64,000 nucleotides of DNA from an uncultured Collinsella sp. (GTDB taxonomy: Bacteria > Actinomycetota > Coriobacteriia > Coriobacteriales > Coriobacteriaceae): the NCBI GenBank assembly GCA_958439425.1, contig CAUBVH010000001.1, positions 124,001 through 188,000 on the forward strand, given 5' to 3'. The translations under genes and the position numbers were made by a program. Numbering within the stretch: position 1 is the stretch's first letter; each line of letters begins with the position of its first letter. Below the pieces are notes generated by a model. It saw nothing but the letters and a program-made list of their open reading frames with translations, made no database searches and was not told where the DNA came from. Shown here one piece after another: positions 8,695 to 18,571 of the stretch.

Positions 8695-11025
8695 ATGGCT
8701 GGTAATCACTTTAAGGGCAGCGATAGCGGCCGTCCTGCAGTTCCGCCGCGTCCGAACGGGGCTGGTAAGGCCGGCACGCCGGGCGGCGCTGGGCAGGGCG
8801 GTTCCGGTAAGCGCGTGTCCCCGGGCGAGACGGCGATGTTTACCGCTCTGTACGAGCAGTCTCAAAAGGCAAAAAAGACCGGCCGTGCAAGAGGGAATGT
8901 CTTTGCGGGCGGTGCAACCTCCACGTCGCAGCCGAGCGGGGCCCCTTCGATACCTGCGAACAACGCAGGTGCTGCCAACGCCGCGAATACCGCCGGCAAC
9001 GTTAATGCCGGCAAGGCCGCCAACAATACTCCCTCTGCCGGTGGCGCGGGGCTTACGGGTAACCTTGGCACGATTTACACCGGCGCCTCCGAGACTGGCA
9101 CGTTCGCCCGCCTGGATGATAGCGGTGCCCAGTTTGCGGGCTCGGGTTCCAAGGAAGATTATTACGATTTTGGCTTGAACTACGGTAGCGACGCTTCGTC
9201 GAGTTCGACCTCTGACGGTCTGGTCCGTCATCGCCATCGCAAGGGCGAGCGCAAAAAGCGTCACACTGGCGCCATTATTGCCGCTGTAGTCGCGGTGCTT
9301 CTCGTTGCGCTTGGCGCAAGTGGCTTTATGCTGCTTAACTCGGCAAAGACCGTAAAGAGCGAAGCGAAGGAGGCTGTCGAGATCGTCGGTGGCCTTAAGG
9401 ACAAGGTCACGTCGGGCGATTTTTCGACGCTGCCTGACGACGCGAAGAAGATCGATGGGCTCTGCGATAGCATGAAGGCGGAGACCTCGAGCCCGCTGTG
9501 GACGGTGGCTTCGTTTATCCCGGTGTATGGCAGCGACATCAGTGCGGCCCGCACCATGATTGATGCCCTGTCCGATGTCTCGAGCAACGCGCTGGTTCCC
9601 ATGGCCGACAACCTTTCGCAGGCCACGCCCGGCAAGCTGTTCCAGGACGGCATGATTAACGTGTCCGCGCTGCAGGCGGTCGCCGATTCGCTTTCCAGCA
9701 GCTCGAAGGTATTCAAGAGCGCCAACGAGAAGATCCAGGGTATTGGCGATACTCATATTTCCCAAGTGACCGAGCTGGTCGATAAGGCCAAGGACGGCTT
9801 TGCCACCCTCAACGGCGCGGTTGACGCGGCGGAGAAGGTCGCCCCCGTCCTTCCCCAGATGCTCGGCGCCAACGGCCAGACGCGTCATTATCTTGTGCTC
9901 GCGATGAGCAATGTCGAGATCCGCGCCTGTGGCGGTTTTCCCGGTTCTCGCGGCGTGATGTCGGTGACTGATGGTAAGCTCGAACTGGGCGATTTTGTCA
10001 AAGTCGACATGATGAAAGAGCCTTTGAGCCCGCTTCCCATCACCGATGAAGAAGCAAACTTGTTCACGACCGGATGGGGCCTGACCGGATTCAACACGCT
10101 CGGATACACGATGGGTGACGTTACGATGACGCCCGATTATCCGCGTGCGGCTCAGCTTGCCAGCGATATGCAGAAGGCCATTGTCGGAGATGACATCGAC
10201 GGCGTATTTGCAGTCGATCCGGTATTTTTGCAGTATATGCTCGGCATTGTAGGCGGCACACAGCTTCCTGACGGTACCGTCGTTGATGGAAGCAACGCTG
10301 CAAAGGTGCTGCTGCACGATATTTATTGGAATTACCCGGTAGAGGAACAGGACGCCATTTTTGCGGCGGTTGCCGGATCGGCTTTTAACAAGATCGTGGA
10401 CGAACTGGGCTCCAGCGATATTGCTAAGATTGCTGGAGCCATCGAAAAGGGTGCTTCCGAGGGTCGCATCCTCATGTATTCGAGAAACGATGACGAGGAA
10501 AAGGCCGCGAAGGCCCTTGGAATATCGGGCGCCCTCCAAGCCGATACGTCGGAGGCTCCGATCTTGGGCGTCTATGTGAACAACTACAGTTATTCAAAGA
10601 TGGATTGGTTCCTCGATAAGCGAGTCACCATCGATTCTTCGGTTGAAAATGCCGATGGCTCGACGACGTATCGAGTGACCACCTCGCTCAAGAACACGAT
10701 GACCCCCCAGGAGAAGGCCGAGATGCCTGGTTATTTCCAGGGCCATAACGGCATTAGCCAGGATATTGATGATGAGGTACTGAGGCTTTATCTCTATGCT
10801 CCTGCGGGAGGCAGCATTTCGGACATTAAGACTTCGGGCTCCGGTTCTATCGAGATGAACGAAGCGACGCACGATGGCTTGAAGGTTGCATGGGGCGGTG
10901 TCCACATGCTTCTTGGACAAGACATAAAGGTTGAGTACACGGTCACGACTTCGAAGGACTCTGGGCACAAGGAGCTTAAGGTTCGTACCACGCCGACCGC
11001 TCAAACGTTCGAACAGGATAAGTAA
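8695..11025 (+). CDS. DUF4012 domain membrane protein
   Basis: This 776-residue protein starts with about 185 low-complexity residues rich in Gly, Ala, Asn and Thr, then a basic patch (RHRHRKGERKKRH). One transmembrane helix follows (about 190-210), then a large extracytoplasmic region. The DUF4012 signature lies in the outer part (LAMSNVEIRACGGFPGSRGV, about 400-420). DUF4012 proteins are often found with cell-wall or exopolysaccharide genes, but their activity is unknown. The ATG at 8695 has GCGAGGA upstream and was preferred over a TTG nine codons earlier. The next gene (glmM-like) begins 3 bases after the stop, which links it to cell-envelope sugar metabolism. Confidence 0.85.
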   Translation: MAGNHFKGSDSGRPAVPPRPNGAGKAGTPGGAGQGGSGKRVSPGETAMFTALYEQSQKAKKTGRARGNVFAGGATSTSQPSGAPSIPANNAGAANAANTAGNVNAGKAANNTPSAGGAGLTGNLGTIYTGASETGTFARLDDSGAQFAGSGSKEDYYDFGLNYGSDASSSSTSDGLVRHRHRKGERKKRHTGAIIAAVVAVLLVALGASGFMLLNSAKTVKSEAKEAVEIVGGLKDKVTSGDFSTLPDDAKKIDGLCDSMKAETSSPLWTVASFIPVYGSDISAARTMIDALSDVSSNALVPMADNLSQATPGKLFQDGMINVSALQAVADSLSSSSKVFKSANEKIQGIGDTHISQVTELVDKAKDGFATLNGAVDAAEKVAPVLPQMLGANGQTRHYLVLAMSNVEIRACGGFPGSRGVMSVTDGKLELGDFVKVDMMKEPLSPLPITDEEANLFTTGWGLTGFNTLGYTMGDVTMTPDYPRAAQLASDMQKAIVGDDIDGVFAVDPVFLQYMLGIVGGTQLPDGTVVDGSNAAKVLLHDIYWNYPVEEQDAIFAAVAGSAFNKIVDELGSSDIAKIAGAIEKGASEGRILMYSRNDDEEKAAKALGISGALQADTSEAPILGVYVNNYSYSKMDWFLDKRVTIDSSVENADGSTTYRVTTSLKNTMTPQEKAEMPGYFQGHNGISQDIDDEVLRLYLYAPAGGSISDIKTSGSGSIEMNEATHDGLKVAWGGVHMLLGQDIKVEYTVTTSKDSGHKELKVRTTPTAQTFEQDK

Positions 11026-11028
11026 GAT

Positions 11029-12360
11029 ATGAAGTACTTTGGCACCGACGGCTTTCGCGGTGAGGCCAACGTTGGGCTGACGGTAGAGCACGCTTATAAG
11101 ATTGGCCGTTTTGTGGGCTGGTATTACGGCGCCAACCGCGAGCGCAAGGCGCGCGTCATCGTGGGCAAGGACACCCGTCGCTCGAGCTATATGTTCGAGG
11201 CGGCGCTGGTGAGTGGCCTGGTCGCGAGCGGTGCGGACGCCTATATGCTGCACGTGATCCCCACGCCGGGCGTAGCGCATCAGACCGTGGAAGGCTGCTT
11301 CGATTGCGGCATCATGATCAGCGCGAGCCACAACCCGTTTTGCGATAACGGCATTAAGCTCGTCAATAGCGACGGTTTTAAGATGGACGAGGACGTACTG
11401 GAGCTCATCGAAGACTACATCGATGGCAAGAGCGAGGTGCCGCTGGCAACGGGCAATCACATCGGCGCCACGGTGGACTACATGCAGGGCCGCAACCGCT
11501 ACATTGCTTCGCTCATCGCCAGCGCGAACTTTTCGCTGCAGGGCGTCAAGATCGGTATTGACTGCGCCAACGGCTCGGCTTCCTCGGTGGCCAAGCCGGT
11601 GTTCGACGCACTGGGTGCCGACGTGCGCGTGATCAACGCCGCGCCCGATGGCTTTAACATCAACGTCGACTGCGGCTCCACGCATATGGAGCGCCTGCAG
11701 CGCCACGTGGTGGAGCAGGGGCTGGACGTGGGTTTTGCCTACGATGGTGATGCCGATCGCTGCTTGGCCGTGGACGAGCGCGGTCGCGTGGTAGACGGCG
11801 ACCAGATCCTGTACGTGTGCGGCGTGTATCTGAACAAGCACGGTCGCCTTTCGGGCGGTACCGTGGTGCCGACGATCGCCAGCAACTTTGGCCTGGTCAA
11901 GTCGCTGGAGCTTGCCGGTCTGAGCGCCGTGACCAGCGGCGTGGGCGACCGTCACGTGTATGCCAAGATGCGCGAGGGCGGCTACAGCCTGGGTGGCGAG
12001 CAGACGGGCCATACGATCTTTGGCGATATCGAGCGCACGGGCGACGGCATTATGACCTCGCTGCGCGTGATGGAAGTGATTCGTGCCGAGCGCGAGACGC
12101 TCTCGCAGCTCACGGCTCCGTGCAAGCTGCTGCCGCAGGCGCAGGTGGCCGTGCACGTGGCGGACAAGGACGCCGCGCTCGAGAACATGGGCGTGCAGAA
12201 CGCCATCGCCGAGGCCGAGGCCGCGCTGGCAGGCGAGGGCCGCGTACTGGTGCGCAAGAGCGGAACCGAGTCGGTGATCCGCGTTTTGGCCGAAGCCCCC
12301 GACCAAGCCGCCGCCGACGCCGCCATGAAGCGCATCGCCAACGCGCTCGAGGCTCTGTAG
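11029..12360 (+). CDS. glmM: Phosphoglucosamine mutase (phosphohexomutase family)
   Basis: GlmM interconverts glucosamine-6-phosphate and glucosamine-1-phosphate on the route to UDP-GlcNAc for peptidoglycan. The 443 residues show all family landmarks: the start YFGTDGFRGEAN, the phosphoserine loop ISASHNPFCDNGIK (about 100-113), the metal-binding DGDADR (about 239), the sugar-binding GGEQTGH (about 324) and the C-terminal phosphate-binding RKSGTES (about 409). The usual form of the last motif is RPSGTE, so the Lys is a small deviation. It starts 3 bases after the DUF4012 gene, so the two are co-transcribed. Confidence 0.92.
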   Translation: MKYFGTDGFRGEANVGLTVEHAYKIGRFVGWYYGANRERKARVIVGKDTRRSSYMFEAALVSGLVASGADAYMLHVIPTPGVAHQTVEGCFDCGIMISASHNPFCDNGIKLVNSDGFKMDEDVLELIEDYIDGKSEVPLATGNHIGATVDYMQGRNRYIASLIASANFSLQGVKIGIDCANGSASSVAKPVFDALGADVRVINAAPDGFNINVDCGSTHMERLQRHVVEQGLDVGFAYDGDADRCLAVDERGRVVDGDQILYVCGVYLNKHGRLSGGTVVPTIASNFGLVKSLELAGLSAVTSGVGDRHVYAKMREGGYSLGGEQTGHTIFGDIERTGDGIMTSLRVMEVIRAERETLSQLTAPCKLLPQAQVAVHVADKDAALENMGVQNAIAEAEAALAGEGRVLVRKSGTESVIRVLAEAPDQAAADAAMKRIANALEAL

Positions 12361-12386
12361 TTACGCGGTTTTACCAAACCGCGTAA
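12361..12386 (+). terminator. Perfect hairpin just after glmM
   Basis: The 11-bp perfect arms TTACGCGGTTT and AAACCGCGTAA with a 4-base loop begin immediately after the glmM stop. No T-run follows, so termination or mRNA protection are both possible. The rest of the gap up to 12568 shows no gene. Confidence 0.5.
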
Positions 12387-12568
12387 CTGCTCGACGCTGC
12401 AAACGGCCCCAAGCGGCAATCTGACGTTCAATTTCAAGGGCGCGACCAGAAGGTCAGCGCCCTTTCATTTCACGTCACCTTGCTCGCTTAGGGTCGTTTT
12501 CGCTGACGTTGCCAAGACATTAGCGTCAACGAACTAGTCATTGGGTACCTAGTTATTGGGTGAAAAAA

Positions 12569-12601
12569 GGGGACGCTGCGGATTGATCCCGCGGCGCCCC
12601 C
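12569..12601 (-). terminator. Rho-independent terminator of the M32 peptidase gene
   Basis: Read on the minus strand, a GC-rich stem of about 13 bp (GGGGGCGCCGCGG against CCGCAGCGTCCCC, one bulge) is followed by six Ts (plus-strand A-run at 12563-12568). It lies 26 bases past the stop of the minus-strand gene. Confidence 0.8.
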
Positions 12602-12626
12602 TTTGCGTCGGCGTGTCGGTTATGCC

Positions 12627-14210
12627 TTACAACTCGTACAGCGTGGTGAACTTGTCCTGCAGGTAGCTGCAGTAGTAGCGGGCGTCAAAGGCCATGCCGC
12701 AGGCGCCCTTGATGAGTTCCGGCGCGTCTTTGGCGCGGCCCCACTGCCAAATGTGCTCGCCCAGCCAGGCGCGGACGGGCGCCAGATCGCCGCTCGCGCA
12801 GGCGCCATTGAGGTCGACACCGTCGCGGCACATGGCCGGCACAAACATGGCGTCGTAGGCGCTGCCCAACGCATACGTGGGGAAGTAGCCAAACGATCCG
12901 CCGCTCCAGTGCGTATCCTGCAGACAGCCGCGCGTGTCGTCGGGAACGGGAATGCCCAGGTACTCGTCCATTAAGCGGTTCCAAAGCGCAGGGATGTCCT
13001 TGGCCGTGGCCTCGCCGGCAAACAGCATGCGCTCGATCTGGTAGCGCACCATAATATGCAGCGGGTAGGTGAGCTCGTCCGCCTCGGTGCGGATCAGCGA
13101 CGGCTGCGCGATGTTCACGGCGCGGTAGAGCGTGTCCTCGTCCACGTTGCCGTAGACTTCGGGCGCGTGACGGCGCAGCACTTCGAGCAGCGGTCCCATA
13201 AAGGCGCGGCTGCGGCCAACGGTGTTCTCAAAGAAGCGGCTCTGGCTCTCGTGGATGCCCATGGAGGTGCCACCCTCAAGACAGGTGCGCGCATAGGCAG
13301 GATTGACACCCAGCTCGTACATGGCGTGCCCCGCCTCGTGGATGATGCTGTAGACGTTGGAGATACAGTCGTCCTCGTAGATGTGCGTGGCGATGCGCGC
13401 GTCGCCCACCGAGAAGCCCTCGCTAAACGGGTGCTCGGTAAAGGCAAGCGTGGTGTCGTTCAGGTTCAGGCCGACAAGCTTCATCAGGTCGAAGCTCATG
13501 GCACGCTGGGCGGCCTCGGGCACGCGGGCGTGCAAAAAGTCGGCAGCCGGCTGCTGGCCGCGCTCGCCGATGGCGTGCACGAGCGGCACGACCGTGGCCT
13601 TGACCTCATCGCAAAACGCATCGAAGCTCTTGACGGAAAGGCCGCGCTCGTACTGGTCGAGCCAAACGTCGTATGGATCGCGCTTGGGGTCCATGAGCTC
13701 GGCCTGATGCTTAAGTTGGGCGACGATTCTATCCACATAGGTCTCAAAGCTCGCCCAGTCGTTGGCTGCCTTGGCCTTGTGCCACACGGCGTCCGCCTCG
13801 CAGGTGAGCCTGGTCCAGGCCTCGGCTTCTTCGGTGGGGATGGCACTGGCCTCACGTTGATCGCGGCCGAGCACACGGATCTCGTCGAGCAGCTGAGGGT
13901 CGTCGATTTTGCCGCCGGCGACGGTCTCGCGCGCTAACGAGCGTACGAGCTCAACGGACTTCTCACTGGTCAGCAGCTTGTGATGCTCGCCGGCAAGCGT
14001 GCCCATGGCGTCGGCACGCGCTGCTGCGCCGTTGGCAGGAGCAATCGTCGCTCCATCGAACTCGGCAATCTTGAGCAGGTACTCGCGAGTCCACAGCTTG
14101 CCCTCGAGTTTGCGGAACTTTTTGACGGCCTTGTCGACTTTAGCAGCCTTGACGCCCTTGGCAGCCTTTGCCACGGCGGCCTTGGCCTTCTTATCGAGTT
14201 TCTTTCCCAT
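12627..14210 (-). CDS. Carboxypeptidase Taq-type metallopeptidase (M32)
   Basis: This zinc metallocarboxypeptidase removes C-terminal amino acids from peptides in the cytoplasm. The M32 signature is clear: the zinc-binding HEAGH near residue 290 and the HESQSRFFEN motif about 30 residues later, which carries the third ligand region. DTRGCLQDTHW and GYFPTYALGS near the C-terminus are also typical. The 527-residue length fits the family, with about 30 extra residues of Lys/Ala-rich sequence at the start. It is a lone gene on the minus strand with its own terminator. Confidence 0.92.
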   Translation of the reverse strand: MGKKLDKKAKAAVAKAAKGVKAAKVDKAVKKFRKLEGKLWTREYLLKIAEFDGATIAPANGAAARADAMGTLAGEHHKLLTSEKSVELVRSLARETVAGGKIDDPQLLDEIRVLGRDQREASAIPTEEAEAWTRLTCEADAVWHKAKAANDWASFETYVDRIVAQLKHQAELMDPKRDPYDVWLDQYERGLSVKSFDAFCDEVKATVVPLVHAIGERGQQPAADFLHARVPEAAQRAMSFDLMKLVGLNLNDTTLAFTEHPFSEGFSVGDARIATHIYEDDCISNVYSIIHEAGHAMYELGVNPAYARTCLEGGTSMGIHESQSRFFENTVGRSRAFMGPLLEVLRRHAPEVYGNVDEDTLYRAVNIAQPSLIRTEADELTYPLHIMVRYQIERMLFAGEATAKDIPALWNRLMDEYLGIPVPDDTRGCLQDTHWSGGSFGYFPTYALGSAYDAMFVPAMCRDGVDLNGACASGDLAPVRAWLGEHIWQWGRAKDAPELIKGACGMAFDARYYCSYLQDKFTTLYEL

Positions 14211-14350
14211 ACCGTATCCTTAATCTCGCAGGCCGAGCGCCGCAGGCGGGTGCACGGCCAGTTTGCACAGCTACCTGCCTTGTACCCAGTGCGAACAAAA
14301 CGGAACGCGGTGATGCGCTCGCGAAATGTGTTATCCTATAGCCCAATGCG

Positions 14351-14630
14351 TTGACGGAGAGGGTTTTGCCCGCCGCGTCGCCGGCAAGAGAGGGAAGGTC
14401 ATGGGCTGCAAGCCTTCCTGCGGTGGCAAGGGCCAAGCGTTCACTCCCGAGCAGCGACCTCAACGGGCGCGCGGCTAGCGGCGGCGAAGCCCCAGTAGGG
14501 AAGCCGTGAGCCTCGCGATAAGGGGCGCAGAGTGGGCACGGCGGGCCAGACATCCGCCGGGTCAAACAAGGTGGTACCGCGGAATTCAACCGTCCTTGGG
14601 CAATGCACATGCCCGAGGGCGGTTTTTTGT
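14351..14630 (+). promoter_or_regulatory. T-box riboswitch controlling pheS-pheT
   Basis: The leader contains an AGAGAG-type stem I segment (about 14387-14395), a distal GGGCTGCAAGCC loop, and a candidate Phe specifier TTC at 14440-14442. The T-box sequence AAGGTGGTACCGCGGA (14568-14583) pairs with the tRNA acceptor end. Next come a terminator stem (14590-14601 with 14611-14622) and six Ts. Uncharged tRNA-Phe should favour the antiterminator and raise pheST expression. The specifier assignment is from its position and the downstream genes. A possible -10 (TATCCT) lies at 14332-14337. Confidence 0.9.
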
Positions 14631-14714
14631 TACCGAACCGGGCCGCACATCCGTAAGCGTCGGGCGGCGCCAGCCACCCCGGCAGGCGGATGCGCGAGAG
14701 ACGAAAGGGAAGAC

Positions 14715-15791
14715 ATGAGTCTGATTGATGATCTGGTCAAACTCGAGGAAGAGGCCAAGGAGCTCGTCGCAGGCGCCGACGACGCCGCCAAGCTCGAGGC
14801 TGCGCGCGTTGAGCTGCTCGGCCGCAAGGGCCGCATCACCGGCCTGATGCGTATGATGGGCAAGCTCGCCCCCGAGGATCGCCCCGTCATGGGCAAACGC
14901 GCCAACGAGATGCGCCAGCTGATCGAGGGCATGCTCGACGAGCGCACCACCGAGATGAAGGCCGCCGCCCTCAAGCGCGCACTGGAGCACGACGCTGTCG
15001 ACATCACGCTGCCGGGCGTCCGTCCGCAGATTGGTCACCAGCACCTGATCAAGCAGATCATCGAGGAGGCCGAGGACATCTTCTGCGGCATCGGCTACAC
15101 CGTCGAGTCCGGTCCCATGGTCGACACCTCCTATTACAACTTCACCGCGCTCAACGCGCCCATGGATCACCCGAGCCGCTCGGCCCGCGATACGTTCTAC
15201 GTGGTCGACAACAACCCCGGCAGCGTCACGCACCCCGAGGCTCACGCCCACGGCGAGTCCGACGTGCTGCTGCGCACCCAGACCTCGGGCGTGCAGATCC
15301 ACACCATGGAGTCGCAGAAGCCGCCCATCTACATGATCTGCCCGGGCACCGTCTACCGTCCCGACACGGCCGACGCCTGCCACCTGCCGCAGTTCAACCA
15401 GATCGAGGGCCTGGTCGTCGACGAGGGCATTACCTTTGGCGATCTGAAGGGCACGCTCGACTACTTTGTTAAGTGCATGTTTGGCGAGGACCGCAAGACG
15501 CGCTACCGTCCGCACTTCTTCCCCTTCACCGAGCCCAGCTGCGAGGTGGACGTAAGCTGTCACGTGTGCGGCGGCAAGGGCTGCAACTTCTGCAAGCATA
15601 GCGGCTGGATCGAGATCCTGGGCTGCGGCATGGTCGACCCCAACGTCCTGATCAACTGCGGCATCGACCCCGAGAAGTACACCGGCTTCGCCTTTGGTAT
15701 TGGCGCCGAGCGCGTCGCGGCACTGCGCTACGACCTGCCCGACCTCAGAACGCTCATGACGGGCGATATGCGTTTCCTGAATCAGTTCTAG
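14715..15791 (+). CDS. pheS: Phenylalanine-tRNA ligase alpha subunit
   Basis: PheS is the catalytic class II subunit of the alpha2-beta2 enzyme that charges tRNA-Phe. The 358 residues include the N-terminal coiled-coil arm, the motif-2 region with RTQTSGVQIHTME, and motif 3 with GFAFGIGAERVAALRY near the C-terminus. A Cys-rich insert (CHVCGGKGCNFC, about 281-292) lies after FTEPSCEVD, as in many bacterial PheS proteins. The ATG at 14715 has GGGAAG upstream and follows the T-box terminator. An upstream extension of the frame runs through the riboswitch and was rejected. Confidence 0.95.
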   Translation: MSLIDDLVKLEEEAKELVAGADDAAKLEAARVELLGRKGRITGLMRMMGKLAPEDRPVMGKRANEMRQLIEGMLDERTTEMKAAALKRALEHDAVDITLPGVRPQIGHQHLIKQIIEEAEDIFCGIGYTVESGPMVDTSYYNFTALNAPMDHPSRSARDTFYVVDNNPGSVTHPEAHAHGESDVLLRTQTSGVQIHTMESQKPPIYMICPGTVYRPDTADACHLPQFNQIEGLVVDEGITFGDLKGTLDYFVKCMFGEDRKTRYRPHFFPFTEPSCEVDVSCHVCGGKGCNFCKHSGWIEILGCGMVDPNVLINCGIDPEKYTGFAFGIGAERVAALRYDLPDLRTLMTGDMRFLNQF

Positions 15792-15975
15792 GCTGCGGCT
15801 TGCCCAAGCACGGCACCTCGGCGCTCATTCGTCGCTTGCGTACCAAAGTACGCGGCGCTCCTCTTTCGGGCCGATCTGCCGCACTTGGACAACCCTCGCT
15901 TTGTAAGGAATGTTCACAAAGTTGAAGTTTCCACCTGCATCTCTTCGCAGGCTTTCAGTATGAAAGGAGAGCTAG

Positions 15976-18429
15976 ATGCGTGTTTCTTACGACTGGCTCA
16001 AGACCATGATCGATATTCCGGAGGATCCTAAGACCCTTTCGGACGAATATATCCGTACCGGCACCGAGGTCGAGGCGATCGACACCGTGGGCGAGTCCTT
16101 CGACCATGTAGTGACCGCCAAGGTGCTCACCAAGACCCCGCACCCCGATAGCGACCATATGTATGTGTGCTCGGTCGACGTGGGCGACAAGAACCTCGAC
16201 GCCGACGGCAACCCCGCTCCGCTGCAGATTGTCTGCGGCGCGCAGAACTTTGAGGCCGGCGACCACATCGTCACGGCCATGATCGGTGCCGAGCTGCCCG
16301 GCGACATCAAGATCAAGAAGAGCAAGCTGCGCGGCGTCGTGTCCATGGGCATGAACTGCTCCGCGCGCGAGCTCGGTCTGGGCGGCGACCACTCCGGCAT
16401 CATGATCCTGCCCGAGGATACGCCCTGCGGCATGCCGTTTGCCGAGTATGTGGGCTCGAGCGACACCGTGCTCGACTGCGAGATCACGCCCAACCGTCCC
16501 GATTGCCTGTCCATGATCGGCATGGCCCGCGAGACCGGCGCCATCTTCGACCGCGATTTCCACGTTGAGCTGCCCGCCATCAAGGCGGAGACCGGCCGCG
16601 CGACCGACGACGAGCTTTCCGTCGAGATCGCCGACGAGGGCCTGTGCGACCGCTACGTCGCCCGCATCGTGCGTAACGTGAAGGTCGGCCCGTCGCCCGA
16701 CTGGATGGTCAAGCGCCTCAACGCCCTGGGCGTGCGCCCGCACAACAACATCGTCGACATCACCAACTACGTGATGATGCTCACCGGTCAGCCGCTGCAT
16801 GCCTTTGACCTGTCTACCTTTGCCGAGCGCGACGGCCACCGCCGCGTGGTGGTTCGCGCCGCCCAGCAGGACGAGAAGTTTACGACGCTCGATGGCGAGG
16901 AGCGCGTGCTCGACGCCGGCATGGGCCTCATCACCGACGGCGAGCGCCCCGTGGCGCTGGCCGGCGTTATGGGCGGCATGGATTCCGAGATCGAGGACGA
17001 CACCGTCGACGTGATGGTCGAGAGCGCCTGCTTTAACGCCGGCCGCACCTCGCACACCAGCCGCGATCTGTCGCTGATCTCCGACGCCTCCATTCGCTTT
17101 GAGCGCCAGGTCGACGAGACCGGCTGCGTGGATGTCGCCAACGTTACCTGCGCGCTCATCGAGGAGATCGCCGGCGGCGAGGTTGCTCCCGGCTATGTCG
17201 ACGTTTTCCCCGCGCCCAAGACCATCGACAGCATTAAGCTGCGCCTGGCCCGCGTGCACGCCATCTGCGGTGCCGACATCGAGCCCGACTTTATCGAGCG
17301 TTCGCTCACCCGCCTGGGCTGCACCGTCGAGCGTGACGGCGAGGACTTTATGGTCACTCCGCCGAGCTTCCGCCCCGACCTGCCGCGCGAGATCGATCTG
17401 ATCGAGGAGGTCCTGCGCCTGTGGGGCATGGGCCGCGTGACGGCGACCATCCCGGCTGCCAAGAACCACATCGGCGGCCTGACCCGCGAGCAGAAGCTCA
17501 CCCGTAAGGTCGGTGAGATCCTGCGCGCCTGCGGCCTCAACGAGACCACGACTTTTGGCTTTGCCGCCCCGGGCGACCTGGAGAAGATCGGTATGTCCAC
17601 CGAGGGCCGCGGTTGCCCCGTGGTGCTCATGAACCCGCTGGTGGCCGAGCAGACCGAGATGCGTCGTTCGCTGCTGCCGGGCCTGCTGCAGTCCGTGGCC
17701 TACAACGAGGCGCACGGTACGCCCAACGTGCACCTGTACGAGGTCGGCAGCCTGTTCCACGGTCGCGAGAACGCCAGCCTGCCCAAGGAGACCAAGTCCG
17801 TGGCGGGTGTGCTCTCGGGCCAGTGGAGCGAACAGTCCTGGAACATGAAGTACCGTAAGCTGCGCTTCTTCTTTGGCAAGGGCATTGTCGAGGAGCTGCT
17901 CGCCCAGCTGCGCATCGAGAAGGTTCGCTTCCGTCCCGTCGAGGGCGAGGGCTACGCTTTCTTGCAGCCGGGTCGTGCGGCCGAGGTTCTGTCCGGCGGA
18001 ACCGTGCTGGGCTGGGTCGGCGAGATTCACCCCGAGGCGCGCGAAGTGATGGGCATCGATGAGGTCGTCGTTGCCTTTGAGCTCGACTTGGACAAGCTGA
18101 TCAAGGGCGCCCGCAACCAGGAGAACTATCGCGAGTTCTCGCAGTACCCGGCTGTTGAGCATGACCTTGCCATTGTGGTCGACAACTCCGTGACCTGTGA
18201 GGATCTTGAGCGCCGCATTACGAGCGCCGGCGGTAAGTTGCTCGAGGGCGTGCGCCTGTTCGACGTCTACCGCGATCCCATCCGCATCGGAGCGGGCAAA
18301 AAGTCCATGGCCTTTGCGCTTACGTATCGCTCCGACGACCACACGCTCACCAGCGAAGAGGTCGAGAAAGCGCACCAGAAGATTGTCACCAAGGTATGCA
18401 AAGGCGTAAACGGCGAGGTCCGCGGCTAG
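15976..18429 (+). CDS. pheT: Phenylalanine-tRNA ligase beta subunit
   Basis: PheT forms the large subunit of PheRS and edits mischarged Tyr-tRNA-Phe. The 817-residue protein has the N-terminal OB-fold tRNA-binding domain (VVTAKVLTKTPHPDSDHMYV, about 36-55), the B3/B4 editing region, B5, the catalytic-like core and the C-terminal ferredoxin-fold anticodon-binding domain (YPAVEHDLAIVVD, about 715-727). The full length matches type enzymes. It lies 184 bases after pheS; no promoter or terminator stands out in that gap, so it probably shares the T-box transcript. An AAAGGAGAG site precedes the ATG. Confidence 0.95.
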   Translation: MRVSYDWLKTMIDIPEDPKTLSDEYIRTGTEVEAIDTVGESFDHVVTAKVLTKTPHPDSDHMYVCSVDVGDKNLDADGNPAPLQIVCGAQNFEAGDHIVTAMIGAELPGDIKIKKSKLRGVVSMGMNCSARELGLGGDHSGIMILPEDTPCGMPFAEYVGSSDTVLDCEITPNRPDCLSMIGMARETGAIFDRDFHVELPAIKAETGRATDDELSVEIADEGLCDRYVARIVRNVKVGPSPDWMVKRLNALGVRPHNNIVDITNYVMMLTGQPLHAFDLSTFAERDGHRRVVVRAAQQDEKFTTLDGEERVLDAGMGLITDGERPVALAGVMGGMDSEIEDDTVDVMVESACFNAGRTSHTSRDLSLISDASIRFERQVDETGCVDVANVTCALIEEIAGGEVAPGYVDVFPAPKTIDSIKLRLARVHAICGADIEPDFIERSLTRLGCTVERDGEDFMVTPPSFRPDLPREIDLIEEVLRLWGMGRVTATIPAAKNHIGGLTREQKLTRKVGEILRACGLNETTTFGFAAPGDLEKIGMSTEGRGCPVVLMNPLVAEQTEMRRSLLPGLLQSVAYNEAHGTPNVHLYEVGSLFHGRENASLPKETKSVAGVLSGQWSEQSWNMKYRKLRFFFGKGIVEELLAQLRIEKVRFRPVEGEGYAFLQPGRAAEVLSGGTVLGWVGEIHPEAREVMGIDEVVVAFELDLDKLIKGARNQENYREFSQYPAVEHDLAIVVDNSVTCEDLERRITSAGGKLLEGVRLFDVYRDPIRIGAGKKSMAFALTYRSDDHTLTSEEVEKAHQKIVTKVCKGVNGEVRG

Positions 18430-18571
18430 GGCTTGCGATGGGTATAGGTCAGCGGTGGCTGCTGCCGATCCTGCGTGACTGCTATGCTCGGTATAACGCA
18501 TCGCTGAGCCTGCATATATGACACGCGCATTACATAACGGCGTGCTGCTTTTGTGGCGGCGCGCCGTTTTG

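Noticed and set aside
8665..10539. 624-codon minus-strand open frame over the DUF4012 gene
   Set aside because: The plus-strand gene has the DUF4012 signature and a good start; the antisense frame is Arg/Ala-rich and matches nothing.
14532..14714. N-terminal extension of pheS into the leader
   Set aside because: The extension would translate the T-box and terminator; the ATG at 14715 has a proper ribosome-binding site and gives the family start.
15955..18501. 848-codon open frame on the minus strand
   Set aside because: It is an exact antisense shadow of pheT, whose family motifs are complete on the plus strand.
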